From contig NZ_QWBW01000025.1 in assembly GCF_004117855.1 (NCBI RefSeq), positions 1 to 64,000 on the forward strand: a stretch of 64,000 bases of DNA, in the 5' to 3' direction. Positions 43,004-52,613 of the stretch are shown in pieces (the first letter of the stretch is position 1; every line of letters starts with the position of its first letter). Under the pieces are notes generated by a model. That model had not been told where the DNA came from, searched no databases, and saw only the letters and a list, made by a program, of their open reading frames with translations. A program made the position numbers and the translations under genes. The DNA comes from Modicisalibacter coralii. Lineage in GTDB: Bacteria > Pseudomonadota > Gammaproteobacteria > Pseudomonadales > Halomonadaceae.

Positions 43004-43926
43004 CCCAGCCCGGCCAGGGCCTGAAGCGCGCCCAGATAAGGGGGAACCACCAGCGGTGCCGCCAGTGTGGTGAGCATCACGGCGATGGCGCCCTTGGCGG
43101 GCTGGGTATCCAGCTCCATGGCGATGACCACCACGTTGGCCGCCATCGGCACCACGCCGATCAGCAGCAGGGCGGTGGCCAGCGTGGCATCGATCGCCAG
43201 GGTCGCCTGCAGCGCCCAGACCGCGAGCAGGCTGATCAGGGGCCAGAGGGCGAAACGCGCCAGCACGCAGGCGGTGATGAAGCGCACGTCGACCTCGCGC
43301 AGCGTCACCCGCCCCAGTGTCATGCCGATGATCATCATCCCCAGCACGGTGTAGCAGTACGTGAAGTCGTCGAGCCCGTCCATCAGCGCGCCCGGCAGCG
43401 TCAGCCCCAGGGCGTTGACCGCCAGGGCGGCGGCGAAGGCGTAGATCAGCGGCAGGCGAACGATGCGCGCGAGGCTGGCACGCATCGAGAAGCGCCCGCG
43501 GGCACTGAGGAAGTAGCCCACGGTGAATTCGTAGAGGGTGATGCCCAGCAGGCAGAACAGGTACTGGGCGACGCCTTCCGGGGGCAGCAGCACCATGGCC
43601 AGCGGCAGGCCGAAGTAGCCGGTGTTGCCGGTCCCCGCGGAGAACGCCAGCACCGCGGCCTCGGGCGGGGCGAAGACGCGCTTCGCCAGTTGCCCGACGA
43701 GCAGGGCGAGGGTGCTGGCGAGCAGGAACAGTGCCGCGGTCAGGGCCAGGTCGTCGAGCCCGGGGTGGCCCTGCACCAGGCCACGGAAGAAGGTCAGCGG
43801 CGCGATCACGTAGATCAGCAGCGTGGCGATCGGGCGCGGATCGACGGCCAGCCGCCGGGCGCACAGCCAGCCCAGGGCGACGAAGGCCAGCAGCGTCCAC
43901 AGCGGTTGATAGAGATCGTGGCTCAT
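43000..43926 (-). CDS. AEC-family permease (auxin efflux carrier type)
   Basis: The 308-residue protein has about ten membrane spans in two halves: FVALGWLCARRLAVDPRPIA and LIYVIAPLTFFRGLV at the start, FSAGTGNTGYFGLPLAMVLLP as the first crossover, and LLIGVVPMAANVVVIAMEL as the second. AEC proteins carry small organic acids or amino acids across the membrane. Start at 43926 has GGAG upstream. It is convergent with AraC. Confidence 0.9.
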   Translation of the reverse strand: MSHDLYQPLWTLLAFVALGWLCARRLAVDPRPIATLLIYVIAPLTFFRGLVQGHPGLDDLALTAALFLLASTLALLVGQLAKRVFAPPEAAVLAFSAGTGNTGYFGLPLAMVLLPPEGVAQYLFCLLGITLYEFTVGYFLSARGRFSMRASLARIVRLPLIYAFAAALAVNALGLTLPGALMDGLDDFTYCYTVLGMMIIGMTLGRVTLREVDVRFITACVLARFALWPLISLLAVWALQATLAIDATLATALLLIGVVPMAANVVVIAMELDTQPAKGAIAVMLTTLAAPLVVPPYLGALQALAGLG

Positions 43927-44062
43927 CGGCGGCTCCGCAGGAAAAAGCCTCATGATGCCTGTTCGCGGCCACGGATGGCAGGTCAGGAATCGACAAGCCG
44001 CGGGCGGTGGCCGGGGCCACAATGACGCCCTGCTTTTCACCGGCGCTTGCACAGGGGCTGAC

Positions 44063-44962
44063 ATGAGCGACCACTCGACGGATTCTCGCGCCACGGCGAT
44101 CGGCGCCACCACGGTACTCAACTGGGCGCTGCTCGCCACCCTCACGCAACTCGCCGGGCCGGTGCCGCCGTTTCTGCTGACCGCGCTGGCCTTCGCCATC
44201 GCCTTCGTCTGCTTCGTCGTGTGGCTGGGGCTGCGCGGTGCGTCGCCGATCGCGCCGCTGCGCCAGCCGCCGCGGGTCTGGGCGCTGGGGGTGGGCGGGC
44301 TGTTCGGCTATCACGCGTTGTACTTCGTCGCCCAGCAGAACGCACCGCCGGCCAATGCCGGGCTGATCAGTTATCTCTGGCCGCTGCTGATCGTGATTTT
44401 CGTTGCGCTGCTGCCCGGCGAGCGGCTCAAGGCGATCCACGTGGTCGGCGGTTTGCTGGGCTTCGCCGGCGCGGGGCTGCTGGTGGGCGGCGACGTTTCG
44501 GCCGCGGGCAGTGCCCTGGGCTATGCGGCGGCGTGCGCCTGCGCCCTGCTGTGGAGCGGGTATTCGGTCCTCTCGCGGGCCGCCAAGGGGGTGCCCACGG
44601 CGGCGGTGGGCGGCTTCTGCCTGGTCACGGCCGTGCTGGCCGCGCTGTGTCATCTGCTCTTCGAGCCGGCGCGCTGGCCGCAGGGCGTCGCCTGGCTGGG
44701 GGTGATCGGTCTGGGGCTGGGCCCGGTGGGCAGCGCCTTCTTCACCTGGGACGTGGGGGTCAAGCATGGCGATCTGCGTCTGCTGGGGCTGCTGGCCTAC
44801 TTCACGCCACTGCTCTCGACGCTGGTGCTGATCCTCGCCGGTTATGCACGCCCCACGCCACTGCTGGCGCTGGCTGCGGGGCTGATCACGCTGGGCATGC
44901 TGGTGGGCAGCGGTCGCCTGAGTGGCGCGAGGAGAGGGAGCCGGTCCACCGACAAGGCTTGA
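44063..44962 (+). CDS. EamA-family (DMT) transporter
   Basis: The 299-residue protein has ten membrane spans in two EamA repeats. The first holds GYHALYFVAQQNAPPANAGLISYLWPLL, the second GLGPVGSAFFTWDVGVKHGDL, both DMT signatures. Such proteins export amino acids or metabolites. Start at 44063 is chosen from family length; a longer frame starts at 43952. The next gene's MerR-type operator begins within three bases of its stop codon. Confidence 0.88.
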   Translation: MSDHSTDSRATAIGATTVLNWALLATLTQLAGPVPPFLLTALAFAIAFVCFVVWLGLRGASPIAPLRQPPRVWALGVGGLFGYHALYFVAQQNAPPANAGLISYLWPLLIVIFVALLPGERLKAIHVVGGLLGFAGAGLLVGGDVSAAGSALGYAAACACALLWSGYSVLSRAAKGVPTAAVGGFCLVTAVLAALCHLLFEPARWPQGVAWLGVIGLGLGPVGSAFFTWDVGVKHGDLRLLGLLAYFTPLLSTLVLILAGYARPTPLLALAAGLITLGMLVGSGRLSGARRGSRSTDKA

Positions 44963-44989
44963 CCCTGTAGTGGCTACAGGTGCGGTAAT
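44959..44989 (+). promoter_or_regulatory. MerR-family operator-promoter of the CDF exporter
   Basis: TTGACC (44959-44964) and GGTAAT (44984-44989) are separated by 19 bp. The spacer holds the perfect dyad CCTGTAG-TGG-CTACAGG (44964-44980). This is the layout of ZntR/CadR/PbrR-type promoters, where a MerR-family protein untwists a long spacer when metal binds. No MerR gene is in the window, so the regulator must be elsewhere. Confidence 0.82.
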
Positions 44990-45018
44990 CGGGGCACATC
45001 CGCCAACGGGAGTCCGGC

Positions 45019-45996
45019 ATGGCGCACGACCACGCCTCTCATCATCATGGCCATTCGCACGGTCACGACCACGGCCATGATCACGATCATGATCACCACC
45101 ACGCCCCCACGGTGACCGCCGACAGCGAACGCCGGGTGATGCTGGCGATGTTGCTCACCGGCGGTTTCATGCTCGCCGAGGTGATCGGTGGCTGGATGGC
45201 CGGCTCGCTGGCGCTGCTCGCCGACGCCGGTCACATGGTCAGCGATACCGCCTCGCTGGCGCTGGCCTGGTTCGCCTTCCGGCTGGGCCATCGCGCGCCG
45301 GACCGGCGCCGCACCTTCGGCTACCAGCGCTTCCAGGTGCTGGCGGCCTTCGTCAACGGCCTGGCGCTGCTGGCGATCGGCGTGGGGATCGTCATCGCCG
45401 CCATCAAGCGACTCTACGCCCCGGTGGAGGTCATGGCCGGCACGATGATGGTGATCGCGGTGATCGGCCTGGTGGTGAACATCGGGGTGTTCGTGATCCT
45501 GCATCAGGGCGATCAGGACAACATCAATCTGCGCGGCGCGGTACTCCACGTGATCGGCGACCTGCTCGGCTCGGTGGCGGCGATCGTCGCTTCGCTGGTG
45601 ATCATGGCCACCGGCTGGAACGTCGCCGACCCGCTGCTCTCGATGCTCGCCGCGGTACTGATCCTGCGCGGCGCCTGGAAGATCATCCGGCGCAGTGCGC
45701 ATACCCTGCTCGAGGGGACGCCCGATGGCGTCGAGATCGCCGAGATCCACGAGGCGCTGGCGTCGGTGGAGGGCGTCCGCGACGTGCACGATCTGCATCT
45801 GTGGGGACTGACGCCGCAGGACCCGCTGCTCAGCCTGCATCTGGTGGTCGATGCGGCGAGCGACAACGATCGGGTGCTCGAGCGGGCCTACGCGCTGCTT
45901 CACGAGCGCTTCGGCATCACCCATGCCACCCTGCAGATCGAGGGCGAGGCGTGCCTCACGGGGGGCGATTGCAGCGACGCTACCGCGCGTTCGTGA
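45019..45996 (+). CDS. Cation diffusion facilitator (Zn/Cd/Co exporter)
   Basis: The 325-residue CDF protein exports divalent metals in exchange for protons. A His/Asp-rich N-terminus (residues 3-30) precedes six membrane spans. The metal-site helices are ALLADAGHMVSDTASLALAW (HxxxD) and RGAVLHVIGDLLGSVAAI (HxxxD). The C-terminal cytoplasmic domain has GVEIAEIHEALASVEGVRDVHDLHLW. It ends with Cys-containing EACLTGGDC. The His/Asp pairs in both helices match Zn-selective members such as ZitB/CzcD. Its promoter is a MerR-type operator, so metal should induce it. Confidence 0.95.
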   Translation: MAHDHASHHHGHSHGHDHGHDHDHDHHHAPTVTADSERRVMLAMLLTGGFMLAEVIGGWMAGSLALLADAGHMVSDTASLALAWFAFRLGHRAPDRRRTFGYQRFQVLAAFVNGLALLAIGVGIVIAAIKRLYAPVEVMAGTMMVIAVIGLVVNIGVFVILHQGDQDNINLRGAVLHVIGDLLGSVAAIVASLVIMATGWNVADPLLSMLAAVLILRGAWKIIRRSAHTLLEGTPDGVEIAEIHEALASVEGVRDVHDLHLWGLTPQDPLLSLHLVVDAASDNDRVLERAYALLHERFGITHATLQIEGEACLTGGDCSDATARS

Positions 45997-46164
45997 GGCC
46001 CGTCAGGCGGGACGTGCATGACCGGCGCTCATGGAGCGGCGAGGAAACTTTCATTGGTTCTCAAGACGGCAGGCGGGCACAATGCGGGCATTCACCAGGG
46101 TCGTGACGCTCCGCGAGGCGTCAGCGACCCCCTGACGACGCCGGACACGATCAAGGGTTGAGCA

Positions 46165-47004
46165 ATGAGTGCACACGAGTCTCCGCTGGGCATCAGTTTC
46201 GAATTCTTTCCTCCCAACACCGATGCCGGGCGGGACAAGCTGATGGCCGCCCGCGACGCCCTGGCCGAGCGCAAGCCGCGCTTCTTCTCGGTGACCTACG
46301 GCGCCGGCGGCTCGACCCAGGCGCGTACCCACGAGACGGTCAAGCGGGTGCGCGAGTGCGGCATCACCACCGCGCCGCACCTGTCGTGCATCGGGAGCGA
46401 GAAGGCCCAGATGCGCGAGCTGCTCGAGCACTACCGCGAGGACGGCATCGACAGCCTGGTGGCGCTGCGCGGCGACCTGCCGTCGGGGATGGGCGGCATC
46501 GGCGAGCTGCGCTACGCCAACGAGCTGGTCGAGTTCATCCGCGCCGAGACCGGCGATCACTTCGAGATCGCGGTGGCCGCCTACCCCGAGGCGCATCCCC
46601 AGGCGCCGAGCTTCGAACACGACCTGCAGAACTTCGCCCGCAAGATGCGCGCCGGGGCCGACCTGGCGATCACCCAGTACTTCTTCAGTGCCGACGCCTA
46701 CTTCCATTTCGTCGACCGTGCCCGCGCGCTGGGCGTGGAGCAGCCGATCGTGCCGGGGATCATGCCGATCACCAACTACACCAAGCTGGCGCGATTCTCG
46801 GATGCCTGCGGCGCCGATATTCCGCGCTGGGTTCGCAAGCAGCTCGAGGCCTACGGCGACGACAGCGAGAGCATCCAGGCATTCGGCGAGGAGGTGGTGT
46901 CGAATCTCTGCCGGCGGTTGCTCGACGGCGGGGCCCCGGGCCTGCACTTCTACACCCTCAACCAGTCGACGGCGACCCTGCGGGTGCTCGACAACCTGCG
47001 CTGA
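46165..47004 (+). CDS. metF: Methylenetetrahydrofolate reductase
   Basis: MetF reduces 5,10-methylene-THF to 5-methyl-THF for homocysteine methylation, feeding the methionine side of the methyl cycle. The 279-residue TIM-barrel flavoprotein has ISFEFFPPNTDAGRDKL, FFSVTYGAGGSTQART, LVALRGDLP and ITQYFFSADAYFHFVD, with PGIMPITNYTKLARFS. No riboswitch was seen in its leader. It is convergent with sodB. Confidence 0.97.
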   Translation: MSAHESPLGISFEFFPPNTDAGRDKLMAARDALAERKPRFFSVTYGAGGSTQARTHETVKRVRECGITTAPHLSCIGSEKAQMRELLEHYREDGIDSLVALRGDLPSGMGGIGELRYANELVEFIRAETGDHFEIAVAAYPEAHPQAPSFEHDLQNFARKMRAGADLAITQYFFSADAYFHFVDRARALGVEQPIVPGIMPITNYTKLARFSDACGADIPRWVRKQLEAYGDDSESIQAFGEEVVSNLCRRLLDGGAPGLHFYTLNQSTATLRVLDNLR

Positions 47005-47052
47005 ACCATCCTTTGCTCGCCTAATTTGTAAACACCCTCTACCGTCATGACG

Positions 47053-47080
47053 AAAAAGGCCCCGCCGGAGCGGGGCCTTT
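47053..47080. terminator. Shared bidirectional terminator of metF and sodB
   Basis: An 8 bp stem (GGCCCCGC / GCGGGGCC, 47058-47065 and 47070-47077) with a four-base loop carries TTT on the plus side and five T on the minus side, so it can stop both convergent genes. Confidence 0.9.
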
Positions 47081-47113
47081 CGCGTTGCGGGGCAACCAAC
47101 CGAAGCCAGCGGT

Positions 47114-47728
47114 TTATGCCGCCTTGGCCTGCTCGTAGAGCGAGTTGGCGTAATCCCAGTTGACCACTTTCCACCAGTTCTCGATGTACTCGGGACGGCG
47201 GTTCATGTAGGTCAGGTAGTAAGCGTGTTCCCAGACGTCGCAACCCAGCACCGGGGTGCCGCGCACGCTGGCGACGTCCATCAGCGGGTTGTCCTGGTTG
47301 GCGGTCGAGGTGATCTCGAGCTCGCCGTCGGGCTTGACCACCAGCCAGGCGAAGCCGGAACCGAACTGGCCGGTGGCCGCGGCGGCGAAGGCCTTCTTGA
47401 ACTCGTCGGCCGAGCCGTACTTGGCCTTGATCGCCTCGCCCAGGGCGCCGGTCGGATCGCCGCCGCCGTTGGGCGACATGACGTTCCAGTACAGGGTGTG
47501 GTTGTAGTAGCCGCCACCCTGGTTGCGCACCGCGGCCGACTGCTGGGAGACCTTGGCGAAGATCGTCTCCAGCGGCTGGTCTTCCATCTCGGTGCCCTTG
47601 ATGGCATCGACGAACTTGTCGTAGTAGGCCCGGTGGTGCTTGGTGTGGTGGACCTTCATGGTCGTCTCGTCGATGACCGGCTCCAGCGCGTCATAGGCAT
47701 AGGGCAGATCGGGAAACTCATGAATCAT
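47114..47728 (-). CDS. sodB: Superoxide dismutase, Fe/Mn family
   Basis: The 204-residue cytoplasmic enzyme dismutates superoxide. Metal ligands are seen: His in VHHTKHHRAYYDK, His in GGGYYNHTLYWNVMSP, and Asp/His in GCDVWEHAYYLTYMNRR. Metal preference (Fe, Mn or either) cannot be decided with confidence from these motifs. GGAGGG lies upstream of the start. The 613 bp to the left of dctP (47729-48341) begins here and holds sodB and dctP promoters. Confidence 0.96.
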   Translation of the reverse strand: MIHEFPDLPYAYDALEPVIDETTMKVHHTKHHRAYYDKFVDAIKGTEMEDQPLETIFAKVSQQSAAVRNQGGGYYNHTLYWNVMSPNGGGDPTGALGEAIKAKYGSADEFKKAFAAAATGQFGSGFAWLVVKPDGELEITSTANQDNPLMDVASVRGTPVLGCDVWEHAYYLTYMNRRPEYIENWWKVVNWDYANSLYEQAKAA

Positions 47729-48056
47729 GGTGGATACCCTCCATTGTCATGGAAAAGTGGCGCATTCCAGCGCCGTCGATTTCGACCCCGTCGAGCCACT
47801 CTCGGGCGAGCCATCCGGTGACGACGGCGCAGTGCCGTCGACACGGTTCGCTGAGAGTCGCGGGGAAACGTTCATCGTCATCGGCCGCCATTCGGGCCAT
47901 GCTGCCTCGCACCCGCTAACAGCGTAGCACCGCTGGTTCACCTCACGGTGCCGAAAGCACCCCTTGCCGGCGAATCCGGCGCAGCGAACTGGCGGTCGCC
48001 AGCCCCTAGCGCGGCGGTTCCTTGGCGTCCCTGCCCCAGAGTCTTGGTGCTAATGA

Positions 48057-49337
<1,281 letters not shown>

Positions 49338-49405
49338 TCGACGACTCCCTGTCAGGCGATGGCGGGCCCGGCCCCGTCATCGCCGTCTTCGTTCGAGGTA
49401 AGACC

Positions 49406-49981
49406 ATGATTTTTCGCTGGCTCAACAAGCTGGAAGAGGCGATCTTCTCGGCGCTGCTGGTGGCCATGGTGCTGCTCGCGGGCGTCGAGGTGTTCTATCG
49501 CTTCGTGCTCGCCGAGGGCATTAGCTGGGCCCAGGAGGGCTCGCTCTATCTGTCCGGCTGGTTCGTGCTGTTCGGCGCGTCATGGGGCGTCAAGCACGGT
49601 GCCCACATCGGCGTCGACGTGCTGGTCAAGAAACTGCCGCGCGGCGGGCGGCGTATCGCCACGCTGCTGGCACTGGCCATCTGTCTGGCCTATTGCGGCC
49701 TGCTGCTGGTCGGCAGCTACCAGTACCTGTCGCTGACCCGGATGATCGGTATCGAACTGCAGGACATTCCGATTCCCAAGTGGCAGGCCACGCTGATCCT
49801 GCCGATCGGCATGGGCCTGCTGGTACTGCGCTTCCTCGAGATCGGCTGGCGGGTGCTCAAGAACGAGGCCGACGGCTTCGGCTTCTCCGACGAGGGCGAG
49901 GAGAGCCTGCGTCTCGCCGAGCAGCGCGACGTCGAGGCTCATGACGCGGGCACCGATTCCGACAGGGAGGGCCGCTCGTGA
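49406..49981 (+). CDS. dctQ: TRAP transporter small membrane subunit DctQ
   Basis: The 191-residue protein has four membrane spans: EAIFSALLVAMVLLAGVEVFYRF, LYLSGWFVLFGASWGVKHGAHI, LLALAICLAYCGLLLVGSYQY and WQATLILPIGMGLLVLRFLEI. These are DctQ features, including the GAHIGVDVLV region. A long charged C-terminal tail follows. Start at 49406 is chosen by family length; upstream frame is unrelated. Its stop overlaps the dctM start (GTGA). Confidence 0.92.
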   Translation: MIFRWLNKLEEAIFSALLVAMVLLAGVEVFYRFVLAEGISWAQEGSLYLSGWFVLFGASWGVKHGAHIGVDVLVKKLPRGGRRIATLLALAICLAYCGLLLVGSYQYLSLTRMIGIELQDIPIPKWQATLILPIGMGLLVLRFLEIGWRVLKNEADGFGFSDEGEESLRLAEQRDVEAHDAGTDSDREGRS

Positions 49982-51360
49982 CCATCGCGACCCTGTTCAT
50001 CCTGCTGTTCGTCGGCATCTTCCTGGGCATGCCGATCGCCTTCGCGCTGGGCTTTTCCAGCGTGACCACGATTCTGCTGTTTTCCAACGACTCGCTGGGT
50101 TCGATCGCCATCAAGCTGTTCGAGTCGGTCTCGCATCACTACACGCTGCTGGCGATCCCGTTCTTCATCCTGTCGAGCGCCTTCCTCTCGACGGGCGGGG
50201 TGGCACGGCGGCTGATCAACTTCGCCAACGACTCGGTGGGACACGTCAAGGGCGGCCTGGCGATGGCCTCGGTGATGGCGTGCATGTTGTTCGCCGCGGT
50301 GTCCGGCTCGTCGCCGGCCACGGTGGCGGCGATCGGTTCGATCGTCATCGCCGGCATGGTCCGCCAGGGCTACCCGGAATCCTATGCCGCCGGGGCGATC
50401 GCCAACGCCGGGACGCTGGGCATCCTGATTCCGCCGTCGATCGTCATGCTGGTCTATTCGGCGGCCACCGAGGTCTCGGCGGCCAAGATGTTCATGGCCG
50501 GGCTGATCCCCGGGTTGATGATGGGCGGTATCCTGATGCTCGCCATCTACGTCTCGGCGCGGCGCATGAAGCTGCCGGCGCTGCCGTTCCCGGGGTTCGG
50601 GGCACTGCTGCGTTCGGGGGGCAAGGCACTGGCCGGGCTGCTGCTGATCGTGCTGGTGCTGGGCTCGATCTACGGCGGCGTGGCCAGCCCCACCGAGGCG
50701 GCGGCGATCGCCGCGATCTACGCCTGGCTGGTGGCGGTGATCGGCTATCGCGACATGGGGCCGCTCAAGGGCATCCCCTGGAAACGGCCCGAGGAAAGCC
50801 TGGGCGCGGCCTTGCTGCGCGGCCTGTGGCAACCACCGCTGGCGCTGATCGGTTCGTTCGCCGATCGCGAGGTCCGGGCGGTGGTGCTCGACGGTGCCAA
50901 GGTATCGATGATGCTGCTGTTCATCATCGCCAACGCCATGCTCTTCGCCCACGTGCTGACCACCGAGCGGATCCCGCATCACATCGCCGAGGCGATCGTC
51001 TCCTGGGGGCTGCCGGCCTGGGGCTTTTTGATCGTCGTCAATCTGCTGCTGCTGGCGGCGGGCAACTTCATGGAGCCGTCGGCGATCCTGCTGATCATGG
51101 CGCCGATCCTGTTCCCGATCGCCACCCAGCTGGGCATCGATCCGATCCACCTGGGCATCATCATGGTGGTCAACATGGAGATCGGCATGCTCACGCCGCC
51201 GGTGGGGCTCAACCTGTTCGTGACGGCGGGGATCACCGGGCGCTCGATCGGCTGGGTGATCAAGGCGGCGCTGCCGTGGCTGGGCCTGCTGCTGGCGTTC
51301 CTGATAGCCATCACCTACATTCCGGCGATCTCGCTGTGGCTGCCCAACCTGTTGTCGTGA
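49978..51360 (+). CDS. dctM: TRAP transporter large permease subunit DctM
   Basis: The 460-residue protein has about 12 spans with a DctM signature: GMPIAFALGFSSVTTILL, ILSSAFLSTGGVARRLINFAND, VMACMLFAAVSGSSPATVAAIGSIV and GILIPPSIVMLVYS. It imports dicarboxylate with sodium. The GTG start overlaps dctQ, so expression is coupled. Confidence 0.95.
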   Translation: MTIATLFILLFVGIFLGMPIAFALGFSSVTTILLFSNDSLGSIAIKLFESVSHHYTLLAIPFFILSSAFLSTGGVARRLINFANDSVGHVKGGLAMASVMACMLFAAVSGSSPATVAAIGSIVIAGMVRQGYPESYAAGAIANAGTLGILIPPSIVMLVYSAATEVSAAKMFMAGLIPGLMMGGILMLAIYVSARRMKLPALPFPGFGALLRSGGKALAGLLLIVLVLGSIYGGVASPTEAAAIAAIYAWLVAVIGYRDMGPLKGIPWKRPEESLGAALLRGLWQPPLALIGSFADREVRAVVLDGAKVSMMLLFIIANAMLFAHVLTTERIPHHIAEAIVSWGLPAWGFLIVVNLLLLAAGNFMEPSAILLIMAPILFPIATQLGIDPIHLGIIMVVNMEIGMLTPPVGLNLFVTAGITGRSIGWVIKAALPWLGLLLAFLIAITYIPAISLWLPNLLS

Positions 51361-51383
51361 GACCCGTGATGAGCTGAACGACC

Positions 51384-51410
51384 CGCGCCCCCGCCATGAG
51401 CGGGGGCGCG
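51384..51410. terminator. Hairpin between dctM and the C-S lyase gene
   Basis: An 11 bp perfect stem (CGCGCCCCCGC / GCGGGGGCGCG) with a five-base loop sits between two convergent genes. Neither strand has a T-run, so the efficiency is uncertain. Confidence 0.65.
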
Positions 51411-51423
51411 TGCGTTCCGGCGG

Positions 51424-52593
51424 TCACTCGTCGAGCCTTGTCCAGGCCCGTGCGAGATCGGTGCGCAGGTCGTCGACGGCTTCCAGGCCGGCGTGCAGGC
51501 GTAGACAGGGGCCGCGTCGCGACCAGCTGTCGTCGAGGCTGCGTGCGGCGGCGAGGTCGCAGGGCAGCGCCAGGCTTTCGAAGCCGCCCCAGGAGGAGCC
51601 GATGCCGAACAGCGTCAGACTGTCGACCAGCGCGTCCACTCTTGAGGGCGGGGTTTCGGCGGTGAATTCCACCGTCAGCAGGCCGTTGGTGCCGTCGAAG
51701 TCGCGTTGCCACAGGCCGTGACCGGGGTGCTCGGCGCGCGAGGGTTGGTGAACGCGTGCCACGTGTGGCTGGCTCGACAGCCAGTCGCCCAGTTGCCGCG
51801 CGTTGTCGGCATGGGTCGCCATGCGACAGGCGAGGGTGCGCACGCCGCGCAGCGCGAGGTAGGCGTCGTCGCCACCGATGCACTGGCCCTGGGTCGCGGC
51901 CATCTCGGCGAGGCGCCGGCCGAGTTCGCCGTTGGCGGTGACGCTGCCCAGCATCACGTCGGAGTGACCGACCACGTACTTGGTACAGGCCATCAGCGAG
52001 ATCGTGGCACCATGTTCCAGCGGCCGCATGAGGAGTCCGCTGGACCAGGTGTTGTCGACGGCAAGGGGGATGTCGCGCTCGGCGGCCATCGCCGCCAGTG
52101 CGGGCAGGTCCTGCATTTCGTAGACCAGCGAGCCCGGTACCTCGGTGTAGATCAGTCGTGTCTCGGCACGCAGCCGTGTGCTCAGGTGCTCGGGGGTGCC
52201 GTCGAAGTAGTCGACGGCGATGCCCCAGGGGCGCAGCCAGCCTTCAACGATGCGGCGAACCGGCTGATAGACGCTGTCGGCGATGACGACATGGGCGCCG
52301 GGCTGCAACAGGGTCATGAAGACCAGGTTGATGGCGGCGAGCCCCGAGGGCAGCAGTTGCGTGTGCTCGCCGTTCTCGAGCCGCGAGATGGCGTCTTCCA
52401 GGGCGTGGGTGGTGGGCGTGCCGCGACGGCCGTAGCTGAACAGCCGCTCGCCGTTGGCACGCCGCTGCTTGGTGTCGCGCATCTCGTCGAGCGTCGAGAA
52501 GGTCACGGTACTGGTGCGCACCACCGGCGGGTTGACCGGTGCCGGCCGTTGTCCGGGTCGCGCGAGATGAATCAGGTCGGTCGTAAGCTTCAT
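51424..52593 (-). CDS. metC: PLP-dependent C-S lyase, cystathionine beta-lyase-like
   Basis: The 389-residue protein belongs to the Cys/Met-metabolism PLP enzymes. It has SYGRRGTPTTHALEDAI, LLPSGLAAINLVFM, AVDNTWSSGLLMRPLEHGA and the PLP Lys in MACTKYVVGHSDVM. The GIGSSWGGFESL stretch is typical of MetC-type beta-lyases. Such enzymes split cystathionine or cysteine conjugates to a thiol, pyruvate and ammonia. Its place after a rhodanese and a thiol dioxygenase suggests thiol or sulfur release, not methionine synthesis. Start at 52593 with GAGGAC upstream. Confidence 0.88.
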   Translation of the reverse strand: MKLTTDLIHLARPGQRPAPVNPPVVRTSTVTFSTLDEMRDTKQRRANGERLFSYGRRGTPTTHALEDAISRLENGEHTQLLPSGLAAINLVFMTLLQPGAHVVIADSVYQPVRRIVEGWLRPWGIAVDYFDGTPEHLSTRLRAETRLIYTEVPGSLVYEMQDLPALAAMAAERDIPLAVDNTWSSGLLMRPLEHGATISLMACTKYVVGHSDVMLGSVTANGELGRRLAEMAATQGQCIGGDDAYLALRGVRTLACRMATHADNARQLGDWLSSQPHVARVHQPSRAEHPGHGLWQRDFDGTNGLLTVEFTAETPPSRVDALVDSLTLFGIGSSWGGFESLALPCDLAAARSLDDSWSRRGPCLRLHAGLEAVDDLRTDLARAWTRLDE

Positions 52594-52613
52594 GGGAGTC
52601 CTCGCTGGCGCAC

